Position numbers and translations under genes: made by a program. Positions 35,886-45,179 of a DNA stretch of 64,000 nucleotides are shown piece after piece. Numbering within the stretch: position 1 is the stretch's first letter; each line of letters starts with the position of its first letter. Under the pieces are notes generated by a model. The model saw only the letters and a program-made list of their open reading frames with translations. It was not told the origin of the DNA and did not search any database. The DNA is from Paraburkholderia sp. BL10I2N1 (GTDB lineage: Bacteria; Pseudomonadota; Gammaproteobacteria; Burkholderiales; Burkholderiaceae), in NCBI RefSeq assembly GCF_004361815.1, contig NZ_SNWA01000001.1, positions 3,286,001 to 3,350,000 on the forward strand, written 5' to 3'.

Positions 35886-36425
35886 ATGACGCATTTGATA
35901 GAATATTTCTCGAAGCCCGCCACCCATCCGCATACGCAATTGCGAGCGCCCCGTCTGATGTTCCCGAGCACTGATCCCAGCTTCTTCTTCCTCCTTTCCG
36001 ACAGCTACCGCCGACTCCTTGGGAAGGCCCTCGTTCCCGAGGGCATGAGCGTATCCGAGCGCGCTGCGTGGCTTTACGAGGCGGCGCCGTTCGGCATTCT
36101 TGCGCACAATACCGCGGAGGATCCCGTCTTCGTTTATGGCAACAAGCGCGCACAGGCAATGTTCGGATACGACTGGAATGAGCTCACCGCGGTGCCCTCG
36201 CGTCTCTCCGCGGAAACGCCCGAACGTAGCGACCGTCAGGCATTCCTCGATCAGGTCACGCGCGATGGCTTTGTCACCGGATACCGGGGCGTGCGCGTCG
36301 CCAAATCAGGCGTGCGCTTCTGGATCGAACGGGCTACTGTATGGCAACTCACGGATTCGGCGGGAAACTACCGAGGTCAGGCGGCCATGATCCCTGAGGT
36401 AAAGTTCATTCGCGATAGCGATTGA
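35886..36425 (+). CDS. MEKHLA/PAS-like domain protein
   Basis: The product is 179 residues from 35886, or 155 from the later ATG at 35958. The MEKHLA domain shows as YRRLLGKALVP, RAAWLYEAAPFGILAHNTAEDPVFVYGNKRAQAMFGY and FVTGYRGVRVAKSGVRFWIERATVWQLTD. The family is PAS-related and probably senses a small molecule; no output domain is attached. It follows the LysR gene by 39 bases. Confidence 0.8.
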   Translation: MTHLIEYFSKPATHPHTQLRAPRLMFPSTDPSFFFLLSDSYRRLLGKALVPEGMSVSERAAWLYEAAPFGILAHNTAEDPVFVYGNKRAQAMFGYDWNELTAVPSRLSAETPERSDRQAFLDQVTRDGFVTGYRGVRVAKSGVRFWIERATVWQLTDSAGNYRGQAAMIPEVKFIRDSD

Positions 36426-36517
36426 GTTCATCGCGGTACCGCGTTGGTTTGAGCCGGCACCCGCCTGTCATTCGAAGAACACGTCGGTGGGAATGTTGCG
36501 TCCCGATGGATTGCGCA

Positions 36518-37405
36518 TCACTCCCAGGGGACGCTCGGCTGTCCGGCCGCCTCCGCAAGAATCCAGTCACGGAACAACTGCATGGCGGGCGCCATGCGTC
36601 TCGATTTCAACCACGTCAGCGAGTAGCTCCCCGTTTTGACCTCCTCGCTGAAGGGGCGAACGAGCAGTTCCGCTTGCAGTTCGCGCGCGAACATGAGCGG
36701 CGGAGCCAAAGCCACCCCTGCGCCCTGGACGGCAGCTTCCACCATCAATCGGGACGAATCAAAAACCGGACCGTTCACCGTCCACGGCTCGAGTTGGGCG
36801 GCCTGGAACCAGCTAACCCATTCGTCGGCACGATATGACCGCAGTAGTGTCTCCTTCGCCAGATCACTCGGTGCGGCAAGCCGTTTCGCAATGTTGGGTG
36901 CGCATAGCACCGTAAGCGGTGCGTCGAGCAACACCACACTGTGGGTCGCAGGCCAGACGCCTTCGCCGAAGCGGATCGCAAAGTCCAGCCCCTCCCTTGC
37001 GAGATCTACAAGGTTGTTATGGGTTAGCAGCCGCAACTCCACGAAGGGATGTGTCTCGCGAAATGATTTGAGCCGCGGCATGAGCCAGCCGACGGCGAAC
37101 GTTCCAACCACGCCAACCGTAAGCACCTCGTGAAAATGGCCGCCCTCGAATTGCTTGAGTACGCCCTCGATGCGTCCAAACGCATCGGTCAGGACGGGAA
37201 GCAGCGCGCGGCCTTCGTCGGTCATGTCCAGTCCACGCGGTAAGCGCCTGAACAAAGCGGTTCCTAGCCTCTCTTCAAGCGTTCGAACCTGCTGGCTGAC
37301 GGCCGCCTGTGTCACGTTGAGCTCCTGCGCCGCGCGTGTGAAACTCAGGTGTCGTGCCGACGACTCGAACGCTCGCAGCGCGTTAAGCGGTAGATGTGGA
37401 CGCAT
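36518..37405 (-). CDS. penR: PenR/AmpR-type LysR regulator of beta-lactamase
   Basis: The 295-residue LysR protein begins MRPHLPLNALRAFESSARHL and has the GcvA/AmpR-type helix-turn-helix (LSFTRAAQELNVTQAAVSQQVRTLEERLGTALFRRLPRGL). The effector domain includes FETHPFVEL-like and LDFAIRFGEGVWP segments. In Burkholderia, penR lies divergent from the class A beta-lactamase penA. Here the beta-lactamase gene is the next host gene, also divergent, but an ISL3 element sits between them, starting 16 bases upstream of this start codon. The coding sequence is intact, but its own promoter has probably been displaced. Confidence 0.82.
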   Translation of the reverse strand: MRPHLPLNALRAFESSARHLSFTRAAQELNVTQAAVSQQVRTLEERLGTALFRRLPRGLDMTDEGRALLPVLTDAFGRIEGVLKQFEGGHFHEVLTVGVVGTFAVGWLMPRLKSFRETHPFVELRLLTHNNLVDLAREGLDFAIRFGEGVWPATHSVVLLDAPLTVLCAPNIAKRLAAPSDLAKETLLRSYRADEWVSWFQAAQLEPWTVNGPVFDSSRLMVEAAVQGAGVALAPPLMFARELQAELLVRPFSEEVKTGSYSLTWLKSRRMAPAMQLFRDWILAEAAGQPSVPWE

Positions 37406-37421
37406 GGGAGTCCAGACATAA

Positions 37422-37429
37422 GATTTTCT
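37422..37429. repeat. Target site duplication of the ISL3 element, left copy
   Basis: GATTTTCT here is repeated exactly at 38806-38813 directly outside the other end of the element. Confidence 0.9.
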
Positions 37430-38805
37430 GGATCTTCGCGGAAAGGTGTGATGAAAAATCGCCATTTTTCAGATTCGAGGCAGCATGCAAGTGAGGATCT
37501 TCAGGCGCAGATATTCCTCATCTCGCAATCCGTACGCGCGTCGCTGGATAACCCGAACCTTGTTGTTGAGTCCCTCAACGAATCCGAGCGGCACCTTGTT
37601 TTCTGGCTTGCAATAGGAAGCAATCCCGTCCCAATGACGCTCGACCATCGCGGCAAACTTCTCGTAGGGCTTCAAACGCTGCCACTTCAAGCTGGATTTC
37701 CAGTTCTCGAAGAAGCGACGTGCCCAGCCTTCGCGCTCGTAGTCCCACAACTGCCCGAACGACTCCTTGAGCAGGTACGCGGTATTCAGACGTCGGTTCG
37801 CTGCGAGCAGCGTCTTCAACGAGTTCCTGCCTTCCATCGACAGGTTCTCGCGATGACTGAGCAGAACGTACTTCTGGCCTTTGATGTAGCGCCGCTGCTC
37901 GCCTTGCAGGCGAGCGTATTCGCTCTTGCGCACTTCATCCAGGGCTTCGTTGAGCTGCTTTATGACGTGGAATTTGTCGTACAGGATGGCCGCATGCGGC
38001 ACGCGTTCCTGCGCGACGTTGTAAAACGGTCGCCACATGTCCATCACGACAAGCCGGATGCCGCGGGCTTTTTTCTCGCCCAGCCAGTCATAGAACTGAT
38101 GCATGCTGGCCTCCTTTCGATCTTCGCCACCAAACCAGATTGCACGGCCCCGTATCAGGTCGCTCACAACAATGCGGTACGTCTGTCCCTTGCCAATCGA
38201 AATCTCGTCGATGCCGATGACCTTCGGCCCGGGCGTGCCGAACCGCTCCAGTTGCGCCCGCATGTACTGCATCTCGAGGTCCTTGACCGTGTGCCAGTGC
38301 AATTGCAGTTCGTCAGCCACGTCCTTGATCGTGCTGTCGCGACAGCGGCGACCGACGTACCACGCGAAGCGCTTCGTGTAGTGAGGGATGTCCGCCAGAA
38401 AGCTCAGTCGTTCGCCTTTCACGCTGCCATCGCATCGACAGCGGACCCGACGAGCTTCGAGTTCCAGGTAAATCCGTACATCGCCGTTCGGCAGATCTCG
38501 AACGCGACGCACCCTGCGATCGTGGATCGAGCACCGCCGACCACATCCCTTGCAGGCCGTTTTTTTGAGCGCCGAAACAGCGTGACGACGCGTGCCATGC
38601 GATCACCGAAGACACCGCGCAGCGCTTCGCAAGGACGGAACCCGTCGAACCGGTATGCGTCGGAAAGACGCTTGAGTTTGCGTGAAGTAGCCATCGCGAA
38701 ATCATGCCCGATTTCGAGAGGCCATCAAGACGCGCAAACCCTTGCCCAGATTGGCTCTCCGACATTTTCATCATGAAAAACCATCACACTTTTCCGCGAA
38801 GACCC
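37430..38805 (-). mobile_element. ISL3-family insertion sequence
   Basis: The 1376-bp element has terminal inverted repeats of about 24 bp (GGATCTTCGCGGAAAGGTGTG on the left, GGGTCTTCGCGGAAAAGTGTG read inward from the right). It is flanked by exact 8-bp duplications GATTTTCT, which is the ISL3 family's usual duplication length. It interrupts the intergenic region between the penR-like and penA-like genes. Confidence 0.93.
37469..38694 (-). CDS. ISL3-family transposase, probably made by -1 frameshifting
   Basis: The main frame (37469-38512 and upstream) encodes the DDE transposase: RVRDLPNGDVRIYLELEARR, FAWYVGRRCRDSTIKDVADE, KVIGIDEISIGKGQTYRIVV, IRLVVMDMWRPFYNVAQE and a conserved C-terminus KVRVIQRRAYGLRDEEYL. 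On its own it lacks the normal N-terminus. The preceding frame from ATG 38694 encodes KLKRLSDAYRFDGFRPCEAL and GVFGDRMARVVTLFRRSKK, and meets a run of seven A (minus strand, 38560-38566). A -1 slip there joins RRSKK to TACKGCGRRCSIHDRRV, restoring a zinc-finger-like N-terminus and a protein of about 408 residues. An ordinary frameshift mutation is the alternative. Confidence 0.85.
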
Positions 38806-38813
38806 GATTTTCT
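38806..38813. repeat. Target site duplication of the ISL3 element, right copy
   Basis: GATTTTCT, identical to 37422-37429. Confidence 0.9.
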
Positions 38814-38921
38814 TTACTCAAGTCCAAATTATCCTCGTTTGCCAACGGCTCGCAAAGGGACGATATTCGCGCCTCTGCCGGGCGCTCGCGTTCATCGATT
38901 CATAAAAACGAGTTGACAGCC

Positions 38922-39809
38922 ATGACGTATTCTCAAAACCGCCGTTCCTTGTTGCTTGCCGCCGCGATGCTTCCCGTGGCGCGGGCGGTCACTGCCCGGG
39001 CAGCCGAAGGGCCACAGCCGACCTCGACCGAAGCCCAGCTAGCCACGCTGGAAAAGAGTTCCGGCGGACGCCTGGGTCTGTTTGCGCTCAACACGGCCAC
39101 CGGCGAGCAGACCCGCTACCGCGCGGACGAGCGCTTCCCCTTCTGCAGTACGTTCAAGGTGATCCTGGCCGGTGCGATTTTGACCCGGAGCACACGGGTT
39201 CCCGGGTTCATGCAGCAGTGTGTCAACTATGCGCAGAGCGAACTCGTTCACTACTCGCCTGTTACCGCGGAACACGTCGGCGACGGCATGACCGTTGCCG
39301 AATTGTGCCGCGCGGCCATTCAGTACAGCGACAACACCTCTGCCAATCTGCTGATGAAGATGCTCGGCGGGCCGGCCGCCGTTACCTCGTTTGCGCGCTC
39401 AATTGGCAACAGCGAATTCCGTCTGGACCGTTGGGAGACCGAATTGAACTCGGTCGTGCCCGGCGATCAACGCGATACCTCCACACCGGCGGCAATGGCT
39501 CGCAGCCTGCAAACGCTGGCGCTCGGCGACACTTTGCCGCCCCCTCAACGCGCGCAATTGCTGGACTGGCTGCGTGGTAACAAGATGGGTGCAAAGCGCA
39601 TCGGGGCCGCCGTTCCAGCCGATTGGCAAATCGGCGACAAGACGGGAACTGGCGACTACGGAACCGCGAACGATATTGCAGTGCTCTGGCCTCCGGCACG
39701 TGAGCCTGTCGTCCTCGCGATCTATCACACGCAACTGGCAGCAGACGCGAAGTCGCGCGATGACGTTATTGCAGTGGCGGCTCGAATTGTCGTGAACGCT
39801 TTGGGCTGA
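38922..39809 (+). CDS. penA: Class A beta-lactamase (PenA-like)
   Basis: The 295-residue protein has a twin-arginine-type signal (NRRSLLLAAAMLPVARAV), then the class A motifs in order: CSTFK (active-site serine with the preceding cysteine), SDN (YSDNTSANLL), the omega-loop glutamate in RWETELN, and KTG (GDKTGTGDYG). It should be exported by Tat and hydrolyse beta-lactams in the periplasm. The ATG at 38922 is chosen because it starts the signal peptide. The 116 bases between the ISL3 element and this ATG hold whatever remains of its promoter. The divergent penR-like gene lies beyond the element. Confidence 0.93.
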   Translation: MTYSQNRRSLLLAAAMLPVARAVTARAAEGPQPTSTEAQLATLEKSSGGRLGLFALNTATGEQTRYRADERFPFCSTFKVILAGAILTRSTRVPGFMQQCVNYAQSELVHYSPVTAEHVGDGMTVAELCRAAIQYSDNTSANLLMKMLGGPAAVTSFARSIGNSEFRLDRWETELNSVVPGDQRDTSTPAAMARSLQTLALGDTLPPPQRAQLLDWLRGNKMGAKRIGAAVPADWQIGDKTGTGDYGTANDIAVLWPPAREPVVLAIYHTQLAADAKSRDDVIAVAARIVVNALG

Positions 39810-39825
39810 TTCCAAAAGAACAATC

Positions 39826-40225
39826 GTGAAAACCTGTCTCTCGATTCCAGTCCTTCCGGGCGCCGTCATGTTTGTGAATTCTGTCATGGCTGCCGCCGCC
39901 CCTGCAGCAAAGGAGACACAGGTCTTGCAAAGAATCCACGTGCAGGAAACCGATCGCGAGATGGGCATGGGCATTGCCGAGTTTCCCCCCCAACGCCGAA
40001 AAACCACGCCACAAGGCGATTGGACCTGAGGTCGTCTACGTGACGAAGGGTGAGATTACATTGCGGGTGGATGGCCGGCCTTCGAAAGTCATTCATGCGG
40101 GCGGAAGTTACCAGCTCTCACCGAATGATGTTCACGTGACCAAAGCCGGCCCGGCAGGTGCGAAGACCATCGCAACGTGGGTGACCGCGCCGGGAAAGCC
40201 GTTTAACATTTTTGTCCCAAACTGA
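39826..40225 (+). pseudogene. Exported cupin-domain protein with a poly-C frameshift
   Basis: The first frame encodes a signal peptide (LPGAVMFVNSVMAAAAPA) and LQRIHVQETDREMGMGIAEFPP. The second, from about 39985, encodes a cupin beta-barrel (AIGPEVVYVTKGEITLRVDG, SYQLSPNDVHVTKAGPAG). The frames join across a run of seven C at 39985-39991; six C would keep one frame (EFPPNAEKP). The gene is therefore off by one base, through mutation, reversible slippage or a sequencing error. It follows the beta-lactamase gene by 16 bases. Confidence 0.7.
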
Positions 40226-40481
40226 TCGGATATTCGGCGGCCCCTGCCATGCTACAAACGCCGCGCGGGGATGAACTGACTGGCGATTAACCGGCATCGC
40301 GACGCTGCGATCGGCGAAACCGCTGGCGGACTGCCCGATGCAATCCTGTTCCAAACGGCCGCTTCAGCGAAAGCTGAAGGGCCGTTCAGGGTCGACGCCC
40401 AGAATTTCGCCCCCGCACTCAATACGGTTCTGGGGTTGCCGAGCTCACGGCGACCGTGTCGCTCGGCAAGCCAACGGCGCG

Positions 40482-41555
40482 TTACTGGTCGCCTGTCGGT
40501 ACGAAGGCCATGCCGTGCGGGCTGACCAGATTGCTCACCAATGGAAGGAGTGCACCGCTGCCCAGATCGAGCTGGCCGACATAAGCCGGCACCGCTGGTG
40601 CACCGTTCGCAGCGGGTACCCCCGTTGATGCGGAGAACGCCGCGCCGCGCTGCCAGGCATCGGCACTGATCTTGTACACCTTGTTCGCCTTCGTATCGGC
40701 CACGAGCAGGAAGCCCCGATGCGCAGTGGCGAATACCGTGTCGTCAATCTGCACGTGGCCGAGAAGCGGCAGATATTCCACGCGCGGATCCTTGCCCGGC
40801 CCGCGTAACAGAACGAGCTGACTATCTCCCTGGTCATCGAGCAGAAGGTCACCCGACGGCGTCAGCGTCATCGAATCCGGATCGGTCAGGTTGAGCCGCG
40901 CCACTGTGCCAAACGGAATGTTGCTGGCGTCAGGCGTCCCGGACAACACACGAGAGACGTCGATCGTGCCGTTTGAGCGGAGGAGTCCGCGAACAATCGC
41001 GGGACCCGTACTTTGGCCATTGGCGTCAGTGGTGGGGTTGGACGCGCTGAAAAAGGCCTGACCGTCCATGAACACGATGTCGTCGTAACCGCCGCCGTGC
41101 GGCGGCTTGCCGAAAACATAGCGTGTGGTCCGACCGGTCGCCGCGTCTATCGTGACGAGGTTTGCATTCGCATCCTCATTCTGCACTGCCCAGATTTCCC
41201 GGGTGTAGGGGTTGACCTTCAAACCATCGTTGTGTCCCGTCACGGTAAAGGTCCGCAGGGCATTGCCGTCTTGCGAGTATTCAACGATCTGGCTCTGCGC
41301 GTTACCCGAACCATCCGGTGGGCCGCCGTTTCCATAGGCGACCCAGATGTGATCATCAAGCACGGCCAGTGAGTCCGGCGCGCTGGACCCGGCGGGAGGC
41401 GCCGCGAAAACGCTTATGCTGAAGCCCGGCGTGGGCACCGGCTTAGGCGGCGTTTGCGCGCCGGCGCCGCCAGACGCGAAACAGAACGCGGCGAACGCTA
41501 GTGTGGTGCGACTGAAAATGCGGCTTGCTGCGGAAACAGGTCGAATGCTTGGCAT
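40482..41555 (-). CDS. Exported beta-propeller-like protein of unknown function
   Basis: The 357-residue protein has an N-terminal signal sequence (TTLAFAAFCFASGGAGA). The mature part is built of repeats with strands such as DDHIWVAYGNGG, REIWAVQNEDANANLVTID, IVFMDGQAFFSASNPTTD, DSMTLTPSGDLLLDDQGDSQ and HRGFLLVADTKANKVYKI. The spacing resembles an SMP-30/NHL-type beta-propeller. No catalytic motif stands out. It is monocistronic. Confidence 0.7.
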   Translation of the reverse strand: MPSIRPVSAASRIFSRTTLAFAAFCFASGGAGAQTPPKPVPTPGFSISVFAAPPAGSSAPDSLAVLDDHIWVAYGNGGPPDGSGNAQSQIVEYSQDGNALRTFTVTGHNDGLKVNPYTREIWAVQNEDANANLVTIDAATGRTTRYVFGKPPHGGGYDDIVFMDGQAFFSASNPTTDANGQSTGPAIVRGLLRSNGTIDVSRVLSGTPDASNIPFGTVARLNLTDPDSMTLTPSGDLLLDDQGDSQLVLLRGPGKDPRVEYLPLLGHVQIDDTVFATAHRGFLLVADTKANKVYKISADAWQRGAAFSASTGVPAANGAPAVPAYVGQLDLGSGALLPLVSNLVSPHGMAFVPTGDQ

Positions 41556-42164
41556 GCTCGGCTCCTGAGACGTGTATGCGTGGCGGGGAAAGCGGGGGCG
41601 CGGAACGGGGTGCGGGTTGGTCCGAGGCTGATCGGATGTAATGGCCGGAAATAATTCGTAAAATATGGAACCATATAACTGTGACTGCGCGGTGACATAG
41701 CCAGCACGGACCGGCGCGGATCATCGTGCCTGTTCACCATCCGTAAGGTCGCGGCCAGCAGCAAACGTCGTGAGTGATCCGCTTTTCCGCTCGCGCGCGC
41801 GACCCGGGACAACAGCAACAAAGCGACAGGGGTAACGGATCCCATCCCGTCCGGTGAAGCTCACATCTTCGAGAGCACGGGAGAATCGCTAGCGCCGGAC
41901 ATGCCGTCAGGCGCCTCCAGCCCGGTGAACTTATAGAAGGGTGGCGGTGGCCTGCGGAGTCAGTCATGTTGAACATCCGTATTGCTTGCGAAACCGGACG
42001 TTGCCTGCATAATGCGTCGACGGGCAGCTTCATGCCCTGAGGCGGTCCATCAAGGTTTTTGAGCAGTAAGTTGCTGTTCGCACCCGGCTCGGCCACGCAC
42101 GGTCCTTCGCAATTGATTCGTGCAAGCATGGACCGCGCCCGATTTATCCGGGAGAGCCTTCAGC
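41556..42164. other. 600-base divergent intergenic region
   Basis: It lies between the start of the propeller-like gene and the start of the ferritin-like gene, so both promoters should be here. No coding region, RNA gene or clear operator was recognised. Confidence 0.4.
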
Positions 42165-43148
42165 ATGAATGACACATTCGATCTCGAACGGCTGATCCCA
42201 GGCTTCATTGCGCCAGCGTTGCCGCCATCCAGAGCCGACCGCGCAACCATCACCGCTGCAGAGCACGGCACCCGGCAGTGGACGAGCAACGTCGCCGGCC
42301 CGCTGAAGCCGGGCTCCGACGTGCATCGCCGCGAGATGTGCCGGATGTTTCGCGAGACCTTCAACCCGTACCGCCCGTCGGTACTCGACTGGCCGACGCT
42401 CGAGCCCGACGCGCTTCAGCGGATCGTCTCGCTGCCGATCTGGGACATCGCAGTGCAGACGGAAGGCAGGGCGCGGCTGCGCATGGCAGCGTATGCGGCC
42501 ACCATCGACGAACCGGACATGCGCCACGCGCTCGCGCTGAACGCCTGGGAAGAGAGCCGCCACAAGGAAGTGCTCTCGCGGATGGTGAGCGCATACCAGA
42601 TAGCCCTCGCGAGCGAGCCTCCCGACGTCTACCCGAAGGACGTCGAATGGGCCTATCTTGTGACCGGTTACAGCGAGTGCATCGACAGCTTCTTCGCGTT
42701 CGGCCTGTTCGAGGTCGCGCGCCGCTCGGGCCTGTTCCCGCCCGAGCTGATCGACACCTTCGAGCCGGTGATGCAGGAAGAGTGCCGCCATATCCTGCTG
42801 TTCGCAAACTGGGTAGCATGGCACCGCGTGCGGCTGTCCTGGTGGCAGCGCATCCGCTTCGAGCTGAAAGTGGCTGCCGTGTGGGCATTCCTCGGCTGGG
42901 AGCGGGTCAGCCTTGCGCGCACGCTCGACGCCGACGGCAACGAGCACAGGCACGACAACAACTTCACGGTGAACGGCGCACAGGCAGTGTCCGCAGCCGA
43001 AACCAGCGTGCACGAACTGATGACGCTGTGCCTGGAAGAGAATAACCGGCGCTTCTCCGGTTACGACCAACGCCTGCTTCGCCCCGAGACGATGCCGAAG
43101 CTCGTGCGTTTCGCGCTGCGTTTCATGCGCGCGGACAACAGGCGGTAA
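42165..43148 (+). CDS. Ferritin-like di-iron protein
   Basis: The 327-residue protein shows two helix-pair metal motifs, ALNAWEESRHKEVLSRM (Glu-x-x-His) and PVMQEECRHILLFANW (Glu-x-x-x-His type), plus additional glutamates (QTEGRARLRM, YSECIDSFFAFGLFEVAR). These are the marks of a four-helix ferritin-like fold with a di-iron centre. It could be an oxygenase, a desaturase-like enzyme or an N-oxygenase; the substrate is unknown. The ATG at 42165 is chosen from the start of conserved sequence. Confidence 0.75.
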   Translation: MNDTFDLERLIPGFIAPALPPSRADRATITAAEHGTRQWTSNVAGPLKPGSDVHRREMCRMFRETFNPYRPSVLDWPTLEPDALQRIVSLPIWDIAVQTEGRARLRMAAYAATIDEPDMRHALALNAWEESRHKEVLSRMVSAYQIALASEPPDVYPKDVEWAYLVTGYSECIDSFFAFGLFEVARRSGLFPPELIDTFEPVMQEECRHILLFANWVAWHRVRLSWWQRIRFELKVAAVWAFLGWERVSLARTLDADGNEHRHDNNFTVNGAQAVSAAETSVHELMTLCLEENNRRFSGYDQRLLRPETMPKLVRFALRFMRADNRR

Positions 43149-43355
43149 CGATGCCAGGCTCGCGATAGCCCACGGCAATCCTGTAGCCGCAGCCGGCCTC
43201 CTGTGCCAGGTCGGTGCGTGCCTGTTGACTCCGCACCAGCCTTTCCACCCGAGTGGATGCGGTCCGGCCAGGTGATGATCAAAATCGGACTTCGACGACG
43301 CGATCAGCGATTTCGCGACCGGGTACCGTCCCACTACCGGCTCGACTACGGGGCT

Positions 43356-44816
43356 TCAGTGGCGCTCCGGGAAGCGCAGTTTCGAATGAGTCCGGCCGTA
43401 CGACATGTAGATGATCATGCCGATCACCAGCCACACGACCAGGCGGATCCATGTAATGAGCGGCAGCCCGACCATCAGCAGAAGGCAGAACAGAATGCCC
43501 AGGATCGGCACGATCGGCACGCCCGGAGCGCGGAATGGCCGGGAGGCGTCGGAATCGCTGCGCCGCAGATAGATCACGGCGCCGCACACGAGGACGAATG
43601 CGAACAAGGTGCCGATGCTGACCATCTCGCCCAGCACGTTGATTGGCGTGAACGCCGCCACGATCGCGACAATCGTGCCGATCATCATCTGACTGCGGTG
43701 AGGCGTCAGCAGGCGCGGATGGACACGGGCAAAAAGGTGCGGCAGCAGGCCATCCTGCGACATCGTGAAAAAGATGCGGCTCTGGCCGTAGAGCAACACG
43801 AGGATGACTGTCGTGAGCCCGGTCAGTGCGCCGATCTTGATGAGAATGGAGAACCAGGTCACGCCGATCGCATCGACGCCCTTTGCGATCGGGTCGGGCA
43901 CGTTGAGTTGGGCGTAGGGGACGAGCCCGGTCAACACGCCAGCCACGAGAATATAAAGGGTCGTGCATATGACCAGCGACCCGAGGATGCCGATGGGCAT
44001 ATCGCGTTGCGGCTTTCTTGCTTCCTGCGCGGCGGTGGATACCGCATCAAAACCGATGAAGGCAAAAAAGACGACAGCGGAGCCGCGAAGGATTCCGCTC
44101 ATGCCGAAGCTGCCAAATTCCCCGGTGTTGGCCGGGATGAACGGATGCCAGTTCGCCGGGTGCATGAAAAATGCGCCGATGGCAATGAACGCCACCACGA
44201 CGGACAGTTTGATCGCGACCATGACGTTATTGAGCCGTGCCGACTCCTTCGTGCCGAGTACGAGCATGGTCGTGAGAATCGCGATGATCACGACGGCGGG
44301 CAGGTTGACGACTCCGGTCACCGACGTGCCATCGGGGAGTTTAACCAGGACGCCGGACGCCGCCGCGAGGGCGGGCGGGATATTGATGCCCACATTGTGA
44401 AGCAGGCTGACGATGTAACCCGACCAGCCGACTGCAACCGTAGCCGCACCCATTGCGTATTCGAGGATCAGGTCCCAGCCGATGATCCAGGCGAACACCT
44501 CGCCGAGCGTCGCATAGGTGTAGGTGTAACTGCTGCCGCATACGGGGAGCATGGCGGCCAGTTCTGCGTAGCACAGCCCGACGAACCCGCACGCGATACC
44601 GCCGAGGATGAACGACAGAACGATGCCTGGCCCGGCGAACTGCGCCGCGGCCGTTCCGGTCAGGACAAAGATGCCAGCACCGATGATGGCGCCGATTCCC
44701 ATCGCTGTGATGCTTGTCGCACCCAGCGTCTTGGACAACAGGTGGCCGCCTTCGACATCCGCACTGTCAACGATGTCGGCGATGGACTTTCGCGCCATGT
44801 AACTGGTATCAGCCAT
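43356..44816 (-). CDS. APC-superfamily amino acid permease
   Basis: The 486-residue protein has about twelve hydrophobic segments. It starts with a cationic-amino-acid-transporter-like N-terminus (GGHLLSKTLGATSITAMGIGAIIGAGIFVLTG) and has AFIGFDAVSTAAQEARKPQRDMPIGI in the middle, a family hallmark. It resembles YfnA/CAT-type permeases for basic or branched amino acids. No catabolic genes adjoin it. Confidence 0.88.
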   Translation of the reverse strand: MADTSYMARKSIADIVDSADVEGGHLLSKTLGATSITAMGIGAIIGAGIFVLTGTAAAQFAGPGIVLSFILGGIACGFVGLCYAELAAMLPVCGSSYTYTYATLGEVFAWIIGWDLILEYAMGAATVAVGWSGYIVSLLHNVGINIPPALAAASGVLVKLPDGTSVTGVVNLPAVVIIAILTTMLVLGTKESARLNNVMVAIKLSVVVAFIAIGAFFMHPANWHPFIPANTGEFGSFGMSGILRGSAVVFFAFIGFDAVSTAAQEARKPQRDMPIGILGSLVICTTLYILVAGVLTGLVPYAQLNVPDPIAKGVDAIGVTWFSILIKIGALTGLTTVILVLLYGQSRIFFTMSQDGLLPHLFARVHPRLLTPHRSQMMIGTIVAIVAAFTPINVLGEMVSIGTLFAFVLVCGAVIYLRRSDSDASRPFRAPGVPIVPILGILFCLLLMVGLPLITWIRLVVWLVIGMIIYMSYGRTHSKLRFPERH

Positions 44817-45179
44817 GATGAGTCATCTCGAACAGGTGTTGTTGGAAACGAATCGAAACGCAGACTTCGGTTCGTGGAGCACGAAAAAGCGTTTTTCCCG
44901 ATGACAGGATGGGTTCACGTTGTTAGGGGCGACCGATTCAGTCTAGTCTGAATTGAACGACAGCGTGAGCAGATGCGTGACCGGCTTTGCCGCGAAGTCG
45001 AGCCTGCAATTCATCACGCATAGTTCGGCTGCTTTGTGGAACCGTTACCGCCGTTTCTGGATCATCAGGATTCCTTTCGTTGGGGACACGCATGGTCAAC
45101 AGGCCATCATGGGAGTCCGTGAACGCGCGCCTTGCGTTGTTTGCCCACAAACCATCCCGAATCAGCTCGACGCAGGCAC
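44817..45179. other. Gap upstream of the permease gene
   Basis: No gene is recognised. It includes the palindrome at 44936-44953. Confidence 0.4.
44936..44953. promoter_or_regulatory. 18-bp palindrome upstream of the permease gene
   Basis: ATTCAGTCTAGTCTGAAT is an inverted repeat with 6-bp arms (ATTCAG/CTGAAT), 120 bases upstream of the permease start on its promoter side. It could be a regulator-binding site; the regulator is not known. Confidence 0.4.

Noticed and set aside
42144..43334. Long minus-strand frame opposite the ferritin-like gene
   Set aside because: Antisense shadow with His/Arg/Gly-rich composition; the plus-strand di-iron motifs are convincing.
43203..44951. 582-codon plus-strand frame opposite the amino-acid permease
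   Set aside because: Highly charged, Asp/His/Arg/Gln-rich translation without family features; it is the complement of a membrane protein gene.
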